Shown: positions 8,208-17,593, counted from the stretch's first letter. The stretch: DNA of 64,000 nt from Acetivibrio mesophilus (GCF_004102745.1 NZ_RLII01000007.1:97210-161209), one strand, 5' to 3'. Numbers and translations: made by a program. Notes: generated from the sequence alone by a model not told the origin.

Positions 8208-9257
8208 TCAAAGCCTGCCGGAAAGTCTCAAGAATTTGTATAGGTTATAGTAAAGGCGCGCCTTTGAGCCGGACTTTTTCATAATATTTGTGCTGGCAAG
8301 TCTGTTCATTCCGTAATGTGCTTGAGGCTCTGAGAGATATAATGCAATCATTGTTTCGACTATGGTACTGTGAAATTCTGGGTGTTTGAGACTGTTGCAG
8401 CTTTCCAATGCCTTTTCAATAAAAAATAGAATTCTATCTTCACATGCTTTTAAGTTTTTATAGAAAGATGTCAGATTCAGATTGTTATTTTGCATGGACG
8501 CATTTGCATTGACAAAGTGGTCAAGCAGTACATGAAGTCCGCAAATCCAAGGGAAATATGCGGCACATATGTTGTTTACTTCTTCTTTGGTGAGATCCGG
8601 GTCATGGGCACAGGCAAATAAAACAAATATCAGCAGAGGGGATGCGGATGCAGCAATCATTTCCCCTTTGGATATGCCCACATTTTCGTCGTGATACCTA
8701 TTGACCCATTCCTCGATTTTCTTATCTCTTGATTCTTTATCCAGGTGAGAGTAGGTCATAAAATCTGAGTACATTTGAATAAACTTCTTTAGCTGAGTTA
8801 TGACAAGGTTGTATGAAGACAACATAACAACTTGGTCTCTGCACTTTTCTATAAGTTTCGTTATGGTTTCAATATCCTCTCTCTTAAGATGGCCTATGTA
8901 GCCGACGGAGATTTTCCTTTTAGGGTCAACGGCATCTCTTAATGAGAGATAAAGGCGGCTGAATAATAGCTCGTTTTTCTCCTTAATATTGCGGCAAGCT
9001 AAATTAAGATAATGATCGATAGCCTGAAATGAAACTATAAAATTCAGGGCATTGTCAAGGTCTACACCGGGATAGAGAGCATAAATGCCTGCTTCCCGGG
9101 CAGGAAGTTTTTGTATTGATGAGGGGGTGTCCTCTTTTAAATCGTTGTATTCTTCCTTAAAAATCTTATACTCTTTTAAAAGAGCATAGGATTTTGGATA
9201 TATATCACTAATGCATTTTAGTATGAGCTTAGGACCATGGAAGCATCGAATATTCAT
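8208..9257 (-). CDS. YtpB-like tetraprenyl-beta-curcumene synthase family protein (DUF2600)
   Basis: 349 residues, all-helical, matching the DUF2600/YtpB family. In Bacillus, YtpB cyclises tetraprenyl diphosphate to a C35 sesquarterpene, later converted to sporulenes in spores. Seen: QAIDHYLNLACRN in the N-terminal third (the family has DDYLDNLCDR-type sequence here; one of its acidic residues is His in this protein), HLKREDI and GYIGHLKR, and a C-terminal YYNLYKFLRL. Start ATG at 9257 has a strong aaggagga; the longer reading from 9299 has none. It lies between spmAB and metG, an unusual place. The product here is unknown and the changed acidic motif makes activity uncertain. Confidence 0.75.
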   Translation of the reverse strand: MNIRCFHGPKLILKCISDIYPKSYALLKEYKIFKEEYNDLKEDTPSSIQKLPAREAGIYALYPGVDLDNALNFIVSFQAIDHYLNLACRNIKEKNELLFSRLYLSLRDAVDPKRKISVGYIGHLKREDIETITKLIEKCRDQVVMLSSYNLVITQLKKFIQMYSDFMTYSHLDKESRDKKIEEWVNRYHDENVGISKGEMIAASASPLLIFVLFACAHDPDLTKEEVNNICAAYFPWICGLHVLLDHFVNANASMQNNNLNLTSFYKNLKACEDRILFFIEKALESCNSLKHPEFHSTIVETMIALYLSEPQAHYGMNRLASTNIMKKSGSKARLYYNLYKFLRLSGRL

Positions 9258-9534
9258 AATATTCCTCCTTGTCGATTCCTCAAAAAATCCTCTTTCCATA
9301 TAAGATCTGCAGTTTTAGTACACCTCAGTTTAAACTTATATAGTTATTCTTCCCATTTTATGCATGTATAGAAGCGATTATGAGAAAATTTGAAAAAATC
9401 CATCCTATAATCTGAATTTCCTTGAAAAATGAGCAGCATATATGTATATTAGTATTAATGGCAAGTTTGGAAGGCAATAATAAATCAGAGTATTATTATC
9501 GAATAATGCTTTGCTTATATAAGGAGGAAAATAG

Positions 9535-11493
9535 ATGGATAAGAAGACTTTTTACATTACAACACCGATTTACTATCCGAGCGATAAATTACATATAGGA
9601 CATTCATATACTACTGTTGCAGCAGATGCTGCGGCAAGATACAAGAGGCTTAAGGGTTATGATGTAATGTTTCTGACAGGAACGGATGAGCATGGACAGA
9701 AGATAGAGAGAAAAGCCAAGGAAAAGGGAGTTACGCCAAAGCAGTATGTGGATGAAATTGTGGCGGGAATTAAAGATCTGTGGAAGCTTATGAAGATAAC
9801 CAACGATAGATTTATCAGAACTACTGACAGCGAGCATGAAAAGACCGTGCAGAAGATATTTAAAAAGCTCTATGATCAGGGGGATATTTACAAGAGCGAA
9901 TATGAAGGATGGTATTGTACCCCCTGTGAATCCTTCTGGACAAAGACGCAGCTGGTTGACGGCAAATGTCCCGACTGCGGAAGGGAAGTGGAATTGACAA
10001 AGGAAGAAAGCTACTTTTTCAGGCTTTCCAAGTATCAGGACCGGCTGATAAAGCATATCGAGGAGAATCCGGAGTTTATACAGCCGGTTTCCAGGCAGAA
10101 TGAGATGCTGAACAATTTCTTAAGGCCGGGGCTTGAGGACCTTTGTGTGTCCAGGACTACCTTTGATTGGGGAATACCGGTGACCTTTGATGACAAGCAT
10201 GTGGTATATGTTTGGATTGACGCCCTTTCCAACTATATCACTGCCCTTAATTATATGTCTGAGGATGATTCGGATTATCGCAAATATTGGCCTGCAGATG
10301 TTCATCTTGTGGGTAAGGAAATAGTGCGTTTCCACACCATTATATGGCCTGCAATGCTCATGGCATTGGGTGAGCCTTTGCCGAAGCAGGTGTTTGGTCA
10401 TGGTTGGCTTCTTCTTGAGGGTGGAAAAATGTCCAAATCGAAGGGGAATGTGGTGGACCCTGTTGTACTTGTTGAAAAGTACGGAGTTGACGCAATAAGA
10501 TATTTCCTTTTAAGAGAGGTTCCTTTCGGGTCGGATGGGATATTTTCAAATGAAGCATTAATAAACAGGATTAATTCGGATTTGGCAAATGACCTGGGCA
10601 ACCTTGTGAGCAGGACCGTTGCCATGATTGATAAATATTTCGGAGGAAGTATACCCCAAGAAAGACAATCGGGGGACTTTGATGACGACCTTATAAAAAC
10701 TGTGATGGATACACCTCAAAAGGTGGAGGAACTCCTTGACCGGATGCAGTTTAGCATGGCACTTACCGATATCTGGAAGGCCATTTCGAGGACCAACAAG
10801 TATATCGACGAGACCATGCCTTGGGTATTGGCAAAGAGTGAAGAAAACAATGCAAGACTTGCCGGAGTTTTGTACAATCTTGCGGAAAGTATTAGGATGG
10901 TTTCCATACTTATACAGCCATTTATGCCCGAAACCCCCGAAAAGATATGGCATCAACTAGGAATAAATGACAAGAAGTGTGTGGAATGGGAAAGTGCTAA
11001 GCAATGGGGAGGATATCCCGAAGGAGCCACTGTAAACAAGGGCGATGTCATATTCCCGAGAATTGACATCAAAAAAGAGATGGAAGAGCTGGAAAAACTT
11101 ACTTTGGCAATAGCTGAAAACAAGGAAGCACCAAAGAAGGAAGAAGACCAAAAGGAGACGGCAAAGGATGAATTTATTAGTATAGAGGATTTTGAAAAGA
11201 TAGACTTAAGGGTTGGAAAGGTCCTTGAGGCAGAGAAGGTGGAAAAAGCCGATAAGCTGCTGAAGCTAAAGATTGAGGTAGGCAATGAAATCCGGCAGGT
11301 GGTATCGGGGATTGCAAAGCATTATTCTCCGGAAGAAATAAAGGGCAAATATGTTGTGCTGGTTGCAAACTTAAAGCCGGTTAAGCTTAGGGGAATAGAG
11401 TCCCAAGGAATGATCCTTGCTGCTTCGGATGACAAGGAATTGGTACTGGCGACGATTGACAAGGAGATAGACAGCGGAGCTAAAGTTCAGTAG
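9535..11493 (+). CDS. metG: Methionyl-tRNA synthetase with C-terminal tRNA-binding domain
   Basis: Charges tRNA-Met. 652 residues: Rossmann class I core with HIGH at residues about 21-24, a zinc knuckle (CTPC near 127-130, CPDC near 144-147), the KMSKS loop GKMSKSKGN near 298-306, an anticodon-binding helical domain, an acidic/lysine-rich linker (near 500-535), and a C-terminal Trbp111/EMAP-like OB domain starting at SIEDFEKIDLRVGKV. ATG 9535 follows aaggaggaaa. The 277 bases upstream hold no T-box or riboswitch that I recognise. It heads a unit with tatD, as metS-yabD in Bacillus. Confidence 0.97.
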   Translation: MDKKTFYITTPIYYPSDKLHIGHSYTTVAADAAARYKRLKGYDVMFLTGTDEHGQKIERKAKEKGVTPKQYVDEIVAGIKDLWKLMKITNDRFIRTTDSEHEKTVQKIFKKLYDQGDIYKSEYEGWYCTPCESFWTKTQLVDGKCPDCGREVELTKEESYFFRLSKYQDRLIKHIEENPEFIQPVSRQNEMLNNFLRPGLEDLCVSRTTFDWGIPVTFDDKHVVYVWIDALSNYITALNYMSEDDSDYRKYWPADVHLVGKEIVRFHTIIWPAMLMALGEPLPKQVFGHGWLLLEGGKMSKSKGNVVDPVVLVEKYGVDAIRYFLLREVPFGSDGIFSNEALINRINSDLANDLGNLVSRTVAMIDKYFGGSIPQERQSGDFDDDLIKTVMDTPQKVEELLDRMQFSMALTDIWKAISRTNKYIDETMPWVLAKSEENNARLAGVLYNLAESIRMVSILIQPFMPETPEKIWHQLGINDKKCVEWESAKQWGGYPEGATVNKGDVIFPRIDIKKEMEELEKLTLAIAENKEAPKKEEDQKETAKDEFISIEDFEKIDLRVGKVLEAEKVEKADKLLKLKIEVGNEIRQVVSGIAKHYSPEEIKGKYVVLVANLKPVKLRGIESQGMILAASDDKELVLATIDKEIDSGAKVQ

Positions 11494-11527
11494 TTGGCTT
11501 TAAAACTATGGAAGATGGAGAACAACT

Positions 11528-12295
11528 ATGCTTTTCGATTCACATGCGCATTATGATAATCAGAGATTTGATGAAGATAGATTTGAAACAATAAAAAAGG
11601 CTTATGACAGCGGTGTTACGTATATTTTGAATGCTGCTGCCGACATGGCTTCTTCGGTGGAAACCATTTCCTTGACCCGGGAATTTGAGTTTGTTTACGG
11701 GGCCGTAGGAGTTCATCCCCATGCTGTGAGTGAGATGAACGACAATGACATTGCTACCCTTGCAAACTTTACAATGGAGGATAAAATTGTTGCAATTGGG
11801 GAGATTGGGCTTGATTATTATTACGATTATTCACCTAGGGAGCAGCAGAAACTTTGGTTTGCGAAGCAGATAAGCCTAGCGCGGAAGCTAAATCTACCCA
11901 TAATTGTTCATGACAGGGATGCCCATAAGGATGTTTTGGACATAATAAAGTCCGAACAGGCCAAAGATGTTGGAGGAGTATTCCACTGCTATTCGGGAAG
12001 TGTTGAAATGCTCAGAGATGTACTGGAAAATAACTTTTGCATTTCTGTGGGAGGAGCGCTGACTTTCAAAAACGCAAAAAAGACTGTTGAAGTGGTAGAA
12101 CATGTACCGCTAGACAAGCTTTTGATAGAGACCGACTGTCCCTATCTTACTCCCGAACCCCACAGAGGAAAGAGGAACGACTCCAGCTATGTCAGACTAG
12201 TTGCAGAAAAGATTGCTAAGATAAAGGGAATAAGCTTTGAAGAAGTAGCGGAAGCCACGATGAATAATTCAAAAAGGCTTTTTAATATCAAATAA
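11528..12295 (+). CDS. tatD: TatD family metal-dependent hydrolase
   Basis: TatD/YabD family amidohydrolase, thought to be a metal-dependent 3'-5' DNA/RNA exonuclease. 255 residues. Metal ligands: FDSHAHYD at the N-terminus, EIGLDYYYD near 93-101, IVHDRDA near 125-131, HCYSG near 154-158 and IETDCPYLTPEP near 199-210. It follows metG by 34 bases with the same orientation, as in Bacillus metS-yabD. Confidence 0.95.
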   Translation: MLFDSHAHYDNQRFDEDRFETIKKAYDSGVTYILNAAADMASSVETISLTREFEFVYGAVGVHPHAVSEMNDNDIATLANFTMEDKIVAIGEIGLDYYYDYSPREQQKLWFAKQISLARKLNLPIIVHDRDAHKDVLDIIKSEQAKDVGGVFHCYSGSVEMLRDVLENNFCISVGGALTFKNAKKTVEVVEHVPLDKLLIETDCPYLTPEPHRGKRNDSSYVRLVAEKIAKIKGISFEEVAEATMNNSKRLFNIK

Positions 12296-12390
12296 TTAAA
12301 ATATTGACATAATACTATTATCACCAATTTACCTTCGGCACATATAATGATATTGAGTTAAGAAGAATATTGACCGGAGGTAAATTTTTT

Positions 12391-12924
12391 ATGGAAAAGA
12401 AGTATAGAAAAGAACCTGTTGAAATACCGCCTGAGATAACAGAAACTGCCGGGGCCAATCAGATGCCGGAAATGGATATAATGCAAGAAGCACAGCCAAT
12501 GAATGAAGTTCCTTATGTTCCGCAGGTACAGCAAGCGGAAATGGGGCAGATGCCCTGTATGCAGCAAATGCCTTGTATGCAGCAAATGCCGCAGATGATG
12601 ATGCCCATGGTTTGTTGTCCTTTGTTGATTGGTATGCATTGCCCGATGATGTCTATGGATTATTCAACAATGCCTCAAATGATGCCACAAGCAATGCCAC
12701 AGGCAATGCCACAAGCTATGCCACAAGCCATACCACAAGCAATGCCGCAGACAATGCCCCAGGCTATGCCGGAAACTATGCCACAAGTGGTATCACCAAA
12801 TCAATATGTGCCAGGCCCTTGCGGTAGTCCATATCCTACACAGCATATGCATAATCCATGTGGATGCGGCTCTGATATGTACGAACATAATATGTATAAT
12901 CCAATGAGGCCGGGTTATTATTAA
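12391..12924 (+). CDS. Met/Gln/Pro-rich repeat protein, unknown function
   Basis: 177 residues, not a family I can name. The N-terminus is acidic (EPVEIPPEITE). The middle is dominated by Met, Gln and Pro, with about ten tandem copies of a four-residue AMPQ unit encoded by near-identical 12-base repeats at about 12673-12790. Cysteines occur in pairs (VCCPL, PCGCG) and the C-terminus is Tyr/Pro/Gly rich. Such composition is common in spore coat or surface proteins, but that role is only inferred. ATG 12391 follows cggaggt (12374-12380). A candidate upstream element is catataatga near 12340, resembling a SigmaE/K -10; weak evidence. Confidence 0.7.
   Translation: MEKKYRKEPVEIPPEITETAGANQMPEMDIMQEAQPMNEVPYVPQVQQAEMGQMPCMQQMPCMQQMPQMMMPMVCCPLLIGMHCPMMSMDYSTMPQMMPQAMPQAMPQAMPQAIPQAMPQTMPQAMPETMPQVVSPNQYVPGPCGSPYPTQHMHNPCGCGSDMYEHNMYNPMRPGYY
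12673..12790 (+). repeat. Tandem 12-base coding repeat (AMPQ unit)
   Basis: Roughly ten near-identical 12-mers of the form atgccacaagca, with point changes to accatacca and acaatg-type variants, inside the Met/Gln/Pro-rich gene. The third-position variation indicates the array is not brand new. Confidence 0.85.
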
Positions 12925-12982
12925 TGTGCAGGCAATTCATGATGGCGAAGCTTGTTAATTGAAATAGGAGTACTTAGAATAT

Positions 12983-13011
12983 AAGCGGGTAAAAAATTTA
13001 CCTGCTTTTTG
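12983..13011 (+). terminator. Terminator after the repeat protein gene
   Basis: The arms agcgggtaaa and tttacctgct flank a short A loop and are followed by a T run (13006-13010). Confidence 0.85.
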
Positions 13012-13156
13012 TATAAATATATTAATGTTGTATGCCGATGATACACAAGAAGTATTTGGTGAATTTCAACAGTTTGTTTTGCGAAAGGGAATAGTGGGTA
13101 TAATGTGTAGGAGGTCAGGCAATAATTAGATGTATATGATAATAATGTATAGGGAT

Positions 13157-13185
13157 TTGACAAAGATAAGTATTTCAAATAAAAT
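13157..13185 (+). promoter_or_regulatory. SigmaA-type promoter of the yabE-like gene
   Basis: TTGACA (13157-13162), 17-base spacer, TAAAAT (13180-13185), 41 bases before the TTG start codon. The rest of the 300-base gap to the left holds only the preceding terminator. Confidence 0.8.
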
Positions 13186-13225
13186 ACCCATAGTCCCTTA
13201 ATATTTTGAACAGGAGGTGTTGAAG

Positions 13226-14284
13226 TTGTCGCCACTTCTTAAAAATATTAAAAGGTATGTTTCATTTAAATTATTAGCAGTTGCAGTTATTGCATTTGTA
13301 GTTGCTGTGATGGCAGGGGTAGGAGTATATTACCGCTGTCAGAAGGAAGTAGTTATAAATCTTGATGATAAGCAATTTGTTGTCAAGACGATGAAATCTA
13401 CCGTAAAAGAAGTATTGAAGCAAAACGGGATAAATCTTGATGAGAATGACTATATTAGTCTTCCGCTTGATACAAAGCTGCAGAGCAAAAAAGATAATGT
13501 CATAAATATAAAAAGTGCAGTACCTGTTACAGTAATTGCCGATGGGCGCGAAATTCAACTGATGACTTCAAAACAGACAGTCCGGGAAGCTCTCCAGGAT
13601 GACCTGATTAACCTTACACATTTGGATCGGGTTGAGGGAGCCGACCTTGATGACGAAATAGTCAAGGACATGAAGCTGAAAGTTGTCAGAGTAAAGAAGG
13701 AACTTGTAAGTCAAAACGAAATTATCCCATGTGACGTAATTAGAAGGGAAAACGACAGCATGGACAAGGGAGATTTCAAGGTAGTCAAGGAAGGCAAAGA
13801 TGGAGTAAGAGAAAAGGTATACATGGTTTCGTATGAGGATGGAAAGGAAGTAAACAAACAGATTTTGAGCGACACTGTTGTTTCAAGTCCCGAAACCAAG
13901 ATTGTAGAGTTTGGCACTATCCTGAATTATACTACCGCCAGAGGAGAAAAATTCAGGTATAAAAAGGTAATGACCATGAACGCTACAGCTTATACTGCAT
14001 CCTACGAGGACACCGGAAAGACCCCGGATCATCCGGAGTTCGGAATTACTTATACCGGAGTCAGGGCAAGAAAAGGGATTATTGCCGTAGATCCAAAGGT
14101 TATACCTTTAGGAACGAAGGTATATATAGAGGGATTAGGAGATGTACCTGACTACGGGTATGCTGTTGCAGCAGACATTGGAAGTGCTGTAAAAGGCAAT
14201 CTTATCGATCTCTATATGGACGATAGACAAACGGTTAAACGCTGGGGCGTAAAGAAAGTAAGAGTCTACATACTTTATGATTGA
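13226..14284 (+). CDS. YabE/Rpf-like cell-wall protein (DUF348 x2, G5, 3D domain)
   Basis: 352 residues. One N-terminal membrane/signal segment near 14-35, two DUF348 (YabE-type) units near 40-145, a G5 domain near 150-230 (VSYEDGKEVNKQIL), and a C-terminal 3D domain near 255-350 with the three signature aspartates (VDPKVIPLGTKVYIEG, AADIGSAVKGNLIDLY). 3D domains are the catalytic part of resuscitation-promoting-factor-like muralytic enzymes such as YabE/YuiC. Start TTG 13226 has aggagg (13212-13217) at 8 bases; GTG 13217 overlaps that site. Position before ksgA matches Bacillus yabE, but rnmV between them is missing. Confidence 0.9.
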   Translation: MSPLLKNIKRYVSFKLLAVAVIAFVVAVMAGVGVYYRCQKEVVINLDDKQFVVKTMKSTVKEVLKQNGINLDENDYISLPLDTKLQSKKDNVINIKSAVPVTVIADGREIQLMTSKQTVREALQDDLINLTHLDRVEGADLDDEIVKDMKLKVVRVKKELVSQNEIIPCDVIRRENDSMDKGDFKVVKEGKDGVREKVYMVSYEDGKEVNKQILSDTVVSSPETKIVEFGTILNYTTARGEKFRYKKVMTMNATAYTASYEDTGKTPDHPEFGITYTGVRARKGIIAVDPKVIPLGTKVYIEGLGDVPDYGYAVAADIGSAVKGNLIDLYMDDRQTVKRWGVKKVRVYILYD

Positions 14285-14339
14285 TTTTATATAATACTAC
14301 GTAATAATCTTTGTATATTTTTAAAGGGACTGAATTTGG

Positions 14340-14366
14340 GCCGGGATTAAATGTCCCGGCTTTTTA
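14340..14366 (+). terminator. Terminator after the yabE-like gene
   Basis: gccggga (14340-14346) and tcccggc (14354-14360) form a 7-bp GC-rich stem, followed by five T. Confidence 0.9.
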
Positions 14367-14418
14367 AATTTTAGGTATTTATGGAGTAATTAATAAATTT
14401 TTTTCTGGAGTTGAAACA

Positions 14419-15267
14419 ATGGGAGCAAATACTAAAGAAATGATTCGAAAATATAATTTGAGGTTGACAAAATCCCTGGGACAGAATTTTCTTATAGATG
14501 ATAACGTTGTTAAACGGATAGTTGAGGCCGCAGGGATAACGGATAATGATCTGGTGATTGAGATTGGTCCGGGGGTAGGCAGTATGACGGTGGAATTGGC
14601 CCAAAGGGCCGGGAAGGTCATTGCCGTGGAGATTGATAAGAGGCTTATACCGGCTTTAAAAGAAAATCTTAGTGCATTTTCAAATGTGGAGATCATTAAT
14701 AAGGATATAATGGATGTAAATATAGATGAACTTTCGGGTGGCAGGCAATTTGGCAATATCAAGGTGGTTGCAAATCTTCCGTACTATATAACCACACCTA
14801 TTATCATGAAGCTTCTTGAGGAAAAAAATGATATAAACTTTATGATTTTCATGGTCCAGAAGGAAGTGGCTCAAAGAATGGTTGCGGCACCGGGAAAGAA
14901 GGACTATGGAGCCTTATCCGTTGCCGTTCAGTATTACACGAAGCCGGAGAAGGCGTTTGATGTGCCTCCCCATTGCTTTATCCCTCAGCCGGAGGTGGAT
15001 TCTACTGTTATAAAGCTGAATGTAAATGAAACTCCGCCGGTAAAGCTCATGGATAAAGACTTCTTTTTTACGGTGGTGAAAGCTGCTTTTGGCCAGAGGA
15101 GAAAAACATTGGTAAATGCGCTGTATAATTTTAAAGGTTTACAGAAGACGAAAGAGGAAATTAAGGAAATATTAAACCAACTGGGCATCGATGAAAATGC
15201 AAGGGGAGAAACATTATCGATTTTGCAGTTTGCAGAGCTCTCAAATCTACTTTTTAAAAGTATTTAA
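14419..15267 (+). CDS. rsmA: 16S rRNA dimethyladenosine transferase
   Basis: KsgA/RsmA dimethylates two adjacent adenines near the 3' end of 16S rRNA during small-subunit assembly. 282 residues. SAM motif EIGPGVGSMT near 49-58, catalytic NLPYYITTP near 118-126, and the C-terminal family box AAFGQRRKTLVNAL near 221-234. ATG 14419 is preceded by ctggag. Same place as ksgA in Bacillus, downstream of a yabE-like gene. Confidence 0.96.
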   Translation: MGANTKEMIRKYNLRLTKSLGQNFLIDDNVVKRIVEAAGITDNDLVIEIGPGVGSMTVELAQRAGKVIAVEIDKRLIPALKENLSAFSNVEIINKDIMDVNIDELSGGRQFGNIKVVANLPYYITTPIIMKLLEEKNDINFMIFMVQKEVAQRMVAAPGKKDYGALSVAVQYYTKPEKAFDVPPHCFIPQPEVDSTVIKLNVNETPPVKLMDKDFFFTVVKAAFGQRRKTLVNALYNFKGLQKTKEEIKEILNQLGIDENARGETLSILQFAELSNLLFKSI

Positions 15268-15316
15268 TATCTTGTGCAATATATCCTGTGTAAGTGAAAA
15301 ATCCAATATATAGGGA

Positions 15317-15368
15317 ATAAACCGTTAATACTTTCAATCTTTTAAGAGTGTAAACGGTTTATTTTTTT
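15317..15368 (+). terminator. Terminator after rsmA
   Basis: ataaaccgtt (15317-15326) pairs with aacggtttat (15353-15362) around a partly paired interior, followed by a T run. Confidence 0.8.
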
Positions 15369-15511
15369 ATTTATTATCATATATATAATTATGAACTCGG
15401 AAATATGAAAATTCATTTAAAAATGCGCAATAATTTCTGCAGTCGTAAAAAGTCTGTTGTATATGGGCGGTAAGCAATTCATTTCAGTCTTATAGAGGAG
15501 GGGGCAACAAA

Positions 15512-16870
15512 ATGGATAATAGATTTAGATACCACAGATCATTTTTAATATTTACCCAGGAGGATTCAAGAAATGGGGAAGGGGGAGAACCATCGGGATA
15601 TGTGAAAATAGAAATTAGGGATGGCAAGGGAAGGCTAACTTGCCAACTGTCAAATCTCAAGGGAAACAATGAAGCAGTCTATAAGCTGTATTTAATAAAG
15701 GCTGATGAATCGAGTCTCAAGGCGGTTTGTCCAGGTTCTATTCCTTTAGAGAAGGGGAAAGGTGAATTAAATTGGAGCTTTGACCCGGCAAACATTGGCG
15801 GAAATGGTCTAAGGGTTGAGGACATAAATATTGCGGCAGTTATTCTTGACAACAACGATGGCCAGTACATAGACAATATCCTGTGTCCTCTTGCGGCATA
15901 TAAAAATGGGAAAATCGAGTGGAGACAGAAGATGAAGAAGTTTTTGAACAAACAAAGGACAGATGAAAGGCAGAGAACAGAAGAAAGACAAAGAACAGAA
16001 GAAGAGGTATTGATAAAAATACATCCTGAGATAGCGGATGAAAGTAAAGAGATGGATAGGGATATTACAAGCAAATACGAAAATGTGGTTCAAAGTATAT
16101 ATAAAAAAGAGGAAAAAAAGAACGGTACGGATACTATGATCAAAGATGAACACCGGATTGATAATAAGCTGCAGGAATCGGGGGAAAGTGGAGACGAGAA
16201 TAGGAAAGAGGAAGTAGAGAATGTTGAAATATACGCAACGGAAGAGGTGAGAGAAGAAGAAAAACTGCTTATAAAAGATAAAGTGAAGGATGAGACCGAT
16301 AGTATTAGGGCCAATAATAAAAATGTTGATGGAGTCTGTAATGAAGATGATCAAGAAAGAAAAAATGAGGTTAAGGATGAAGTTAAAAGTCAAGCAAAGG
16401 ATACTTCTGGAGACAAGGTTGAAATTAAAGCTGAAGTTAAAGCTAAAAAAGATGTTTGTGATAATATAAGTTTTGAGGAATTGGTAGCCAAATTCGATAA
16501 ATGCTTTGAAAAGTGCAATCCGTTTATGGCGGGCAGAAAGGACTACAGATGGTGGAAGATAGCAAGCCCCGTTCATTTAAACAATATATTATACCAAATG
16601 AAAATTGATGTACCTATACTTTTTAACCCTTTGGTGCTTATGGCTCACTTTAAATACAGGCATTTGCTTGTAGGGATTTATGAAGACAAAACGAGGAATC
16701 TTCGTTATGTTGTCTGTGGTGTTCCCGGGGTGTATTGGGTTGACGAAAAGCCCTTTGGAAAAATGTGCAGATGGGCTCAGGTTGATGGAAATATACCAAA
16801 ATACGGGGCATTTGGGTATTGGCTTGTTTATATAAATCCTAATACAGGAGAGATATTAAATATAGGTTAG
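15512..16870 (+). CDS. Hypothetical protein with charged linker and conserved C-terminal domain
   Basis: 452 residues, no family name I can give with confidence. Three parts: an N-terminal beta-rich module, residues 1-145 (YVKIEIRDGKGRLTC, VYKLYLIKADES); a highly charged Glu/Lys/Asp linker, about 146-320, with short repeats of QRTEER type; and a compact C-terminal module, about 325-452, rich in aromatic residues (KDYRWWKI, LMAHFKYRHLLVGIY, GVPGVYWVDEKPFG, YGYWLVYIN-like end). No signal peptide or membrane segment. Clostridial spore formers carry proteins of this layout; a role in sporulation is only a guess. ATG 15512 follows gaggaggggg. Confidence 0.75.
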   Translation: MDNRFRYHRSFLIFTQEDSRNGEGGEPSGYVKIEIRDGKGRLTCQLSNLKGNNEAVYKLYLIKADESSLKAVCPGSIPLEKGKGELNWSFDPANIGGNGLRVEDINIAAVILDNNDGQYIDNILCPLAAYKNGKIEWRQKMKKFLNKQRTDERQRTEERQRTEEEVLIKIHPEIADESKEMDRDITSKYENVVQSIYKKEEKKNGTDTMIKDEHRIDNKLQESGESGDENRKEEVENVEIYATEEVREEEKLLIKDKVKDETDSIRANNKNVDGVCNEDDQERKNEVKDEVKSQAKDTSGDKVEIKAEVKAKKDVCDNISFEELVAKFDKCFEKCNPFMAGRKDYRWWKIASPVHLNNILYQMKIDVPILFNPLVLMAHFKYRHLLVGIYEDKTRNLRYVVCGVPGVYWVDEKPFGKMCRWAQVDGNIPKYGAFGYWLVYINPNTGEILNIG

Positions 16871-17016
16871 CAGAGTTTTGTTAGATATTTTAATCATGAT
16901 ATTAAAATAATTAATAAATAAATTAAAAAAATTCACAAAAACTATTGGATTTTTTTATGATATGGTATATTATATATAGTGTAAGTTATCTAGGGGGAAT
17001 AAAGGAGGTACATAGA

Positions 17017-17562
17017 ATGGAATTCATTAAGGATTTTACAAGGAAAGTTACTGACACAGCCAAGGTTGCGGCAAAAAAATCCAGTGATATGGTGGAGATT
17101 ACCAAGCTGAATTTCAATATTGGATCAGAAGAGGATAAGATTAAAAAAACTTATACACAAATAGGAGAAATAGTATACCACTCTTATGAAAAAGGTGAAG
17201 AAATTCCTCAGGATTTAAAAGAGCTCTGTGAAAAAGTTGTGGCTACCAAGAAAAGCATCGAAAAAATGAGACAGCAGATTCTCAGTCTGAAAAACATAAA
17301 GATCTGTCCCACATGCAAAGAAGAGCTCCCGGAAGAGGTTGCTTTTTGCCCCAAGTGTGGCACAAAACAGGAAGTAGTTGTGCCGGTTGTTCAAGAAGAA
17401 AAGGCAGAAGATAATGTCGAGAATAATGCAGAAAGCGATGCGCAAATTAATGTTGAGAACAGCGCAGAAAATAATGCAGAAAATAATGTAGAAATTATTG
17501 AAGTGAATGATGCAGAAAACATCGATAACGAATATCAAGTCGAGGAAGATGTAGAAAAATAA
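17017..17562 (+). CDS. Zinc-ribbon protein with helical N-terminus
   Basis: 181 residues. The first 95 residues are amphipathic and predicted helical (KDFTRKVTDTAKVAAKKS), followed by a zinc ribbon CPTC...CPKCG (near 98-118), then an acidic Asn/Glu-rich low-complexity tail with near-repeats of AENNAE/VEN type. ATG 17017 has aaaggaggtac directly upstream; an in-frame extension to 16945 lacks a site. Function unknown; this build is common among clostridial hypothetical proteins. Confidence 0.8.
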   Translation: MEFIKDFTRKVTDTAKVAAKKSSDMVEITKLNFNIGSEEDKIKKTYTQIGEIVYHSYEKGEEIPQDLKELCEKVVATKKSIEKMRQQILSLKNIKICPTCKEELPEEVAFCPKCGTKQEVVVPVVQEEKAEDNVENNAESDAQINVENSAENNAENNVEIIEVNDAENIDNEYQVEEDVEK

Positions 17563-17593
17563 AGTTTTATTATCCCTTCACAAAATATTTTTG

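Noticed and set aside
9258..9534. T-box or SAM riboswitch upstream of metG
   Set aside because: No T-box sequence and no SAM-riboswitch core were found; only weak AT-rich hairpins.
12358..12639. His-rich minus-strand frame opposite the MPQ-repeat gene
   Set aside because: Arises from complementing atg/cat codons; no start signal.
12673..12790. CRISPR-like array
   Set aside because: The 12-base repeats are contiguous, in frame and without spacers, so they are coding tandem repeats.
16090..16576. Long minus-strand Phe/Ile/Ser-rich frames opposite the charged linker protein
   Set aside because: Composition is simply the complement of the Glu/Lys-rich plus-strand coding sequence.
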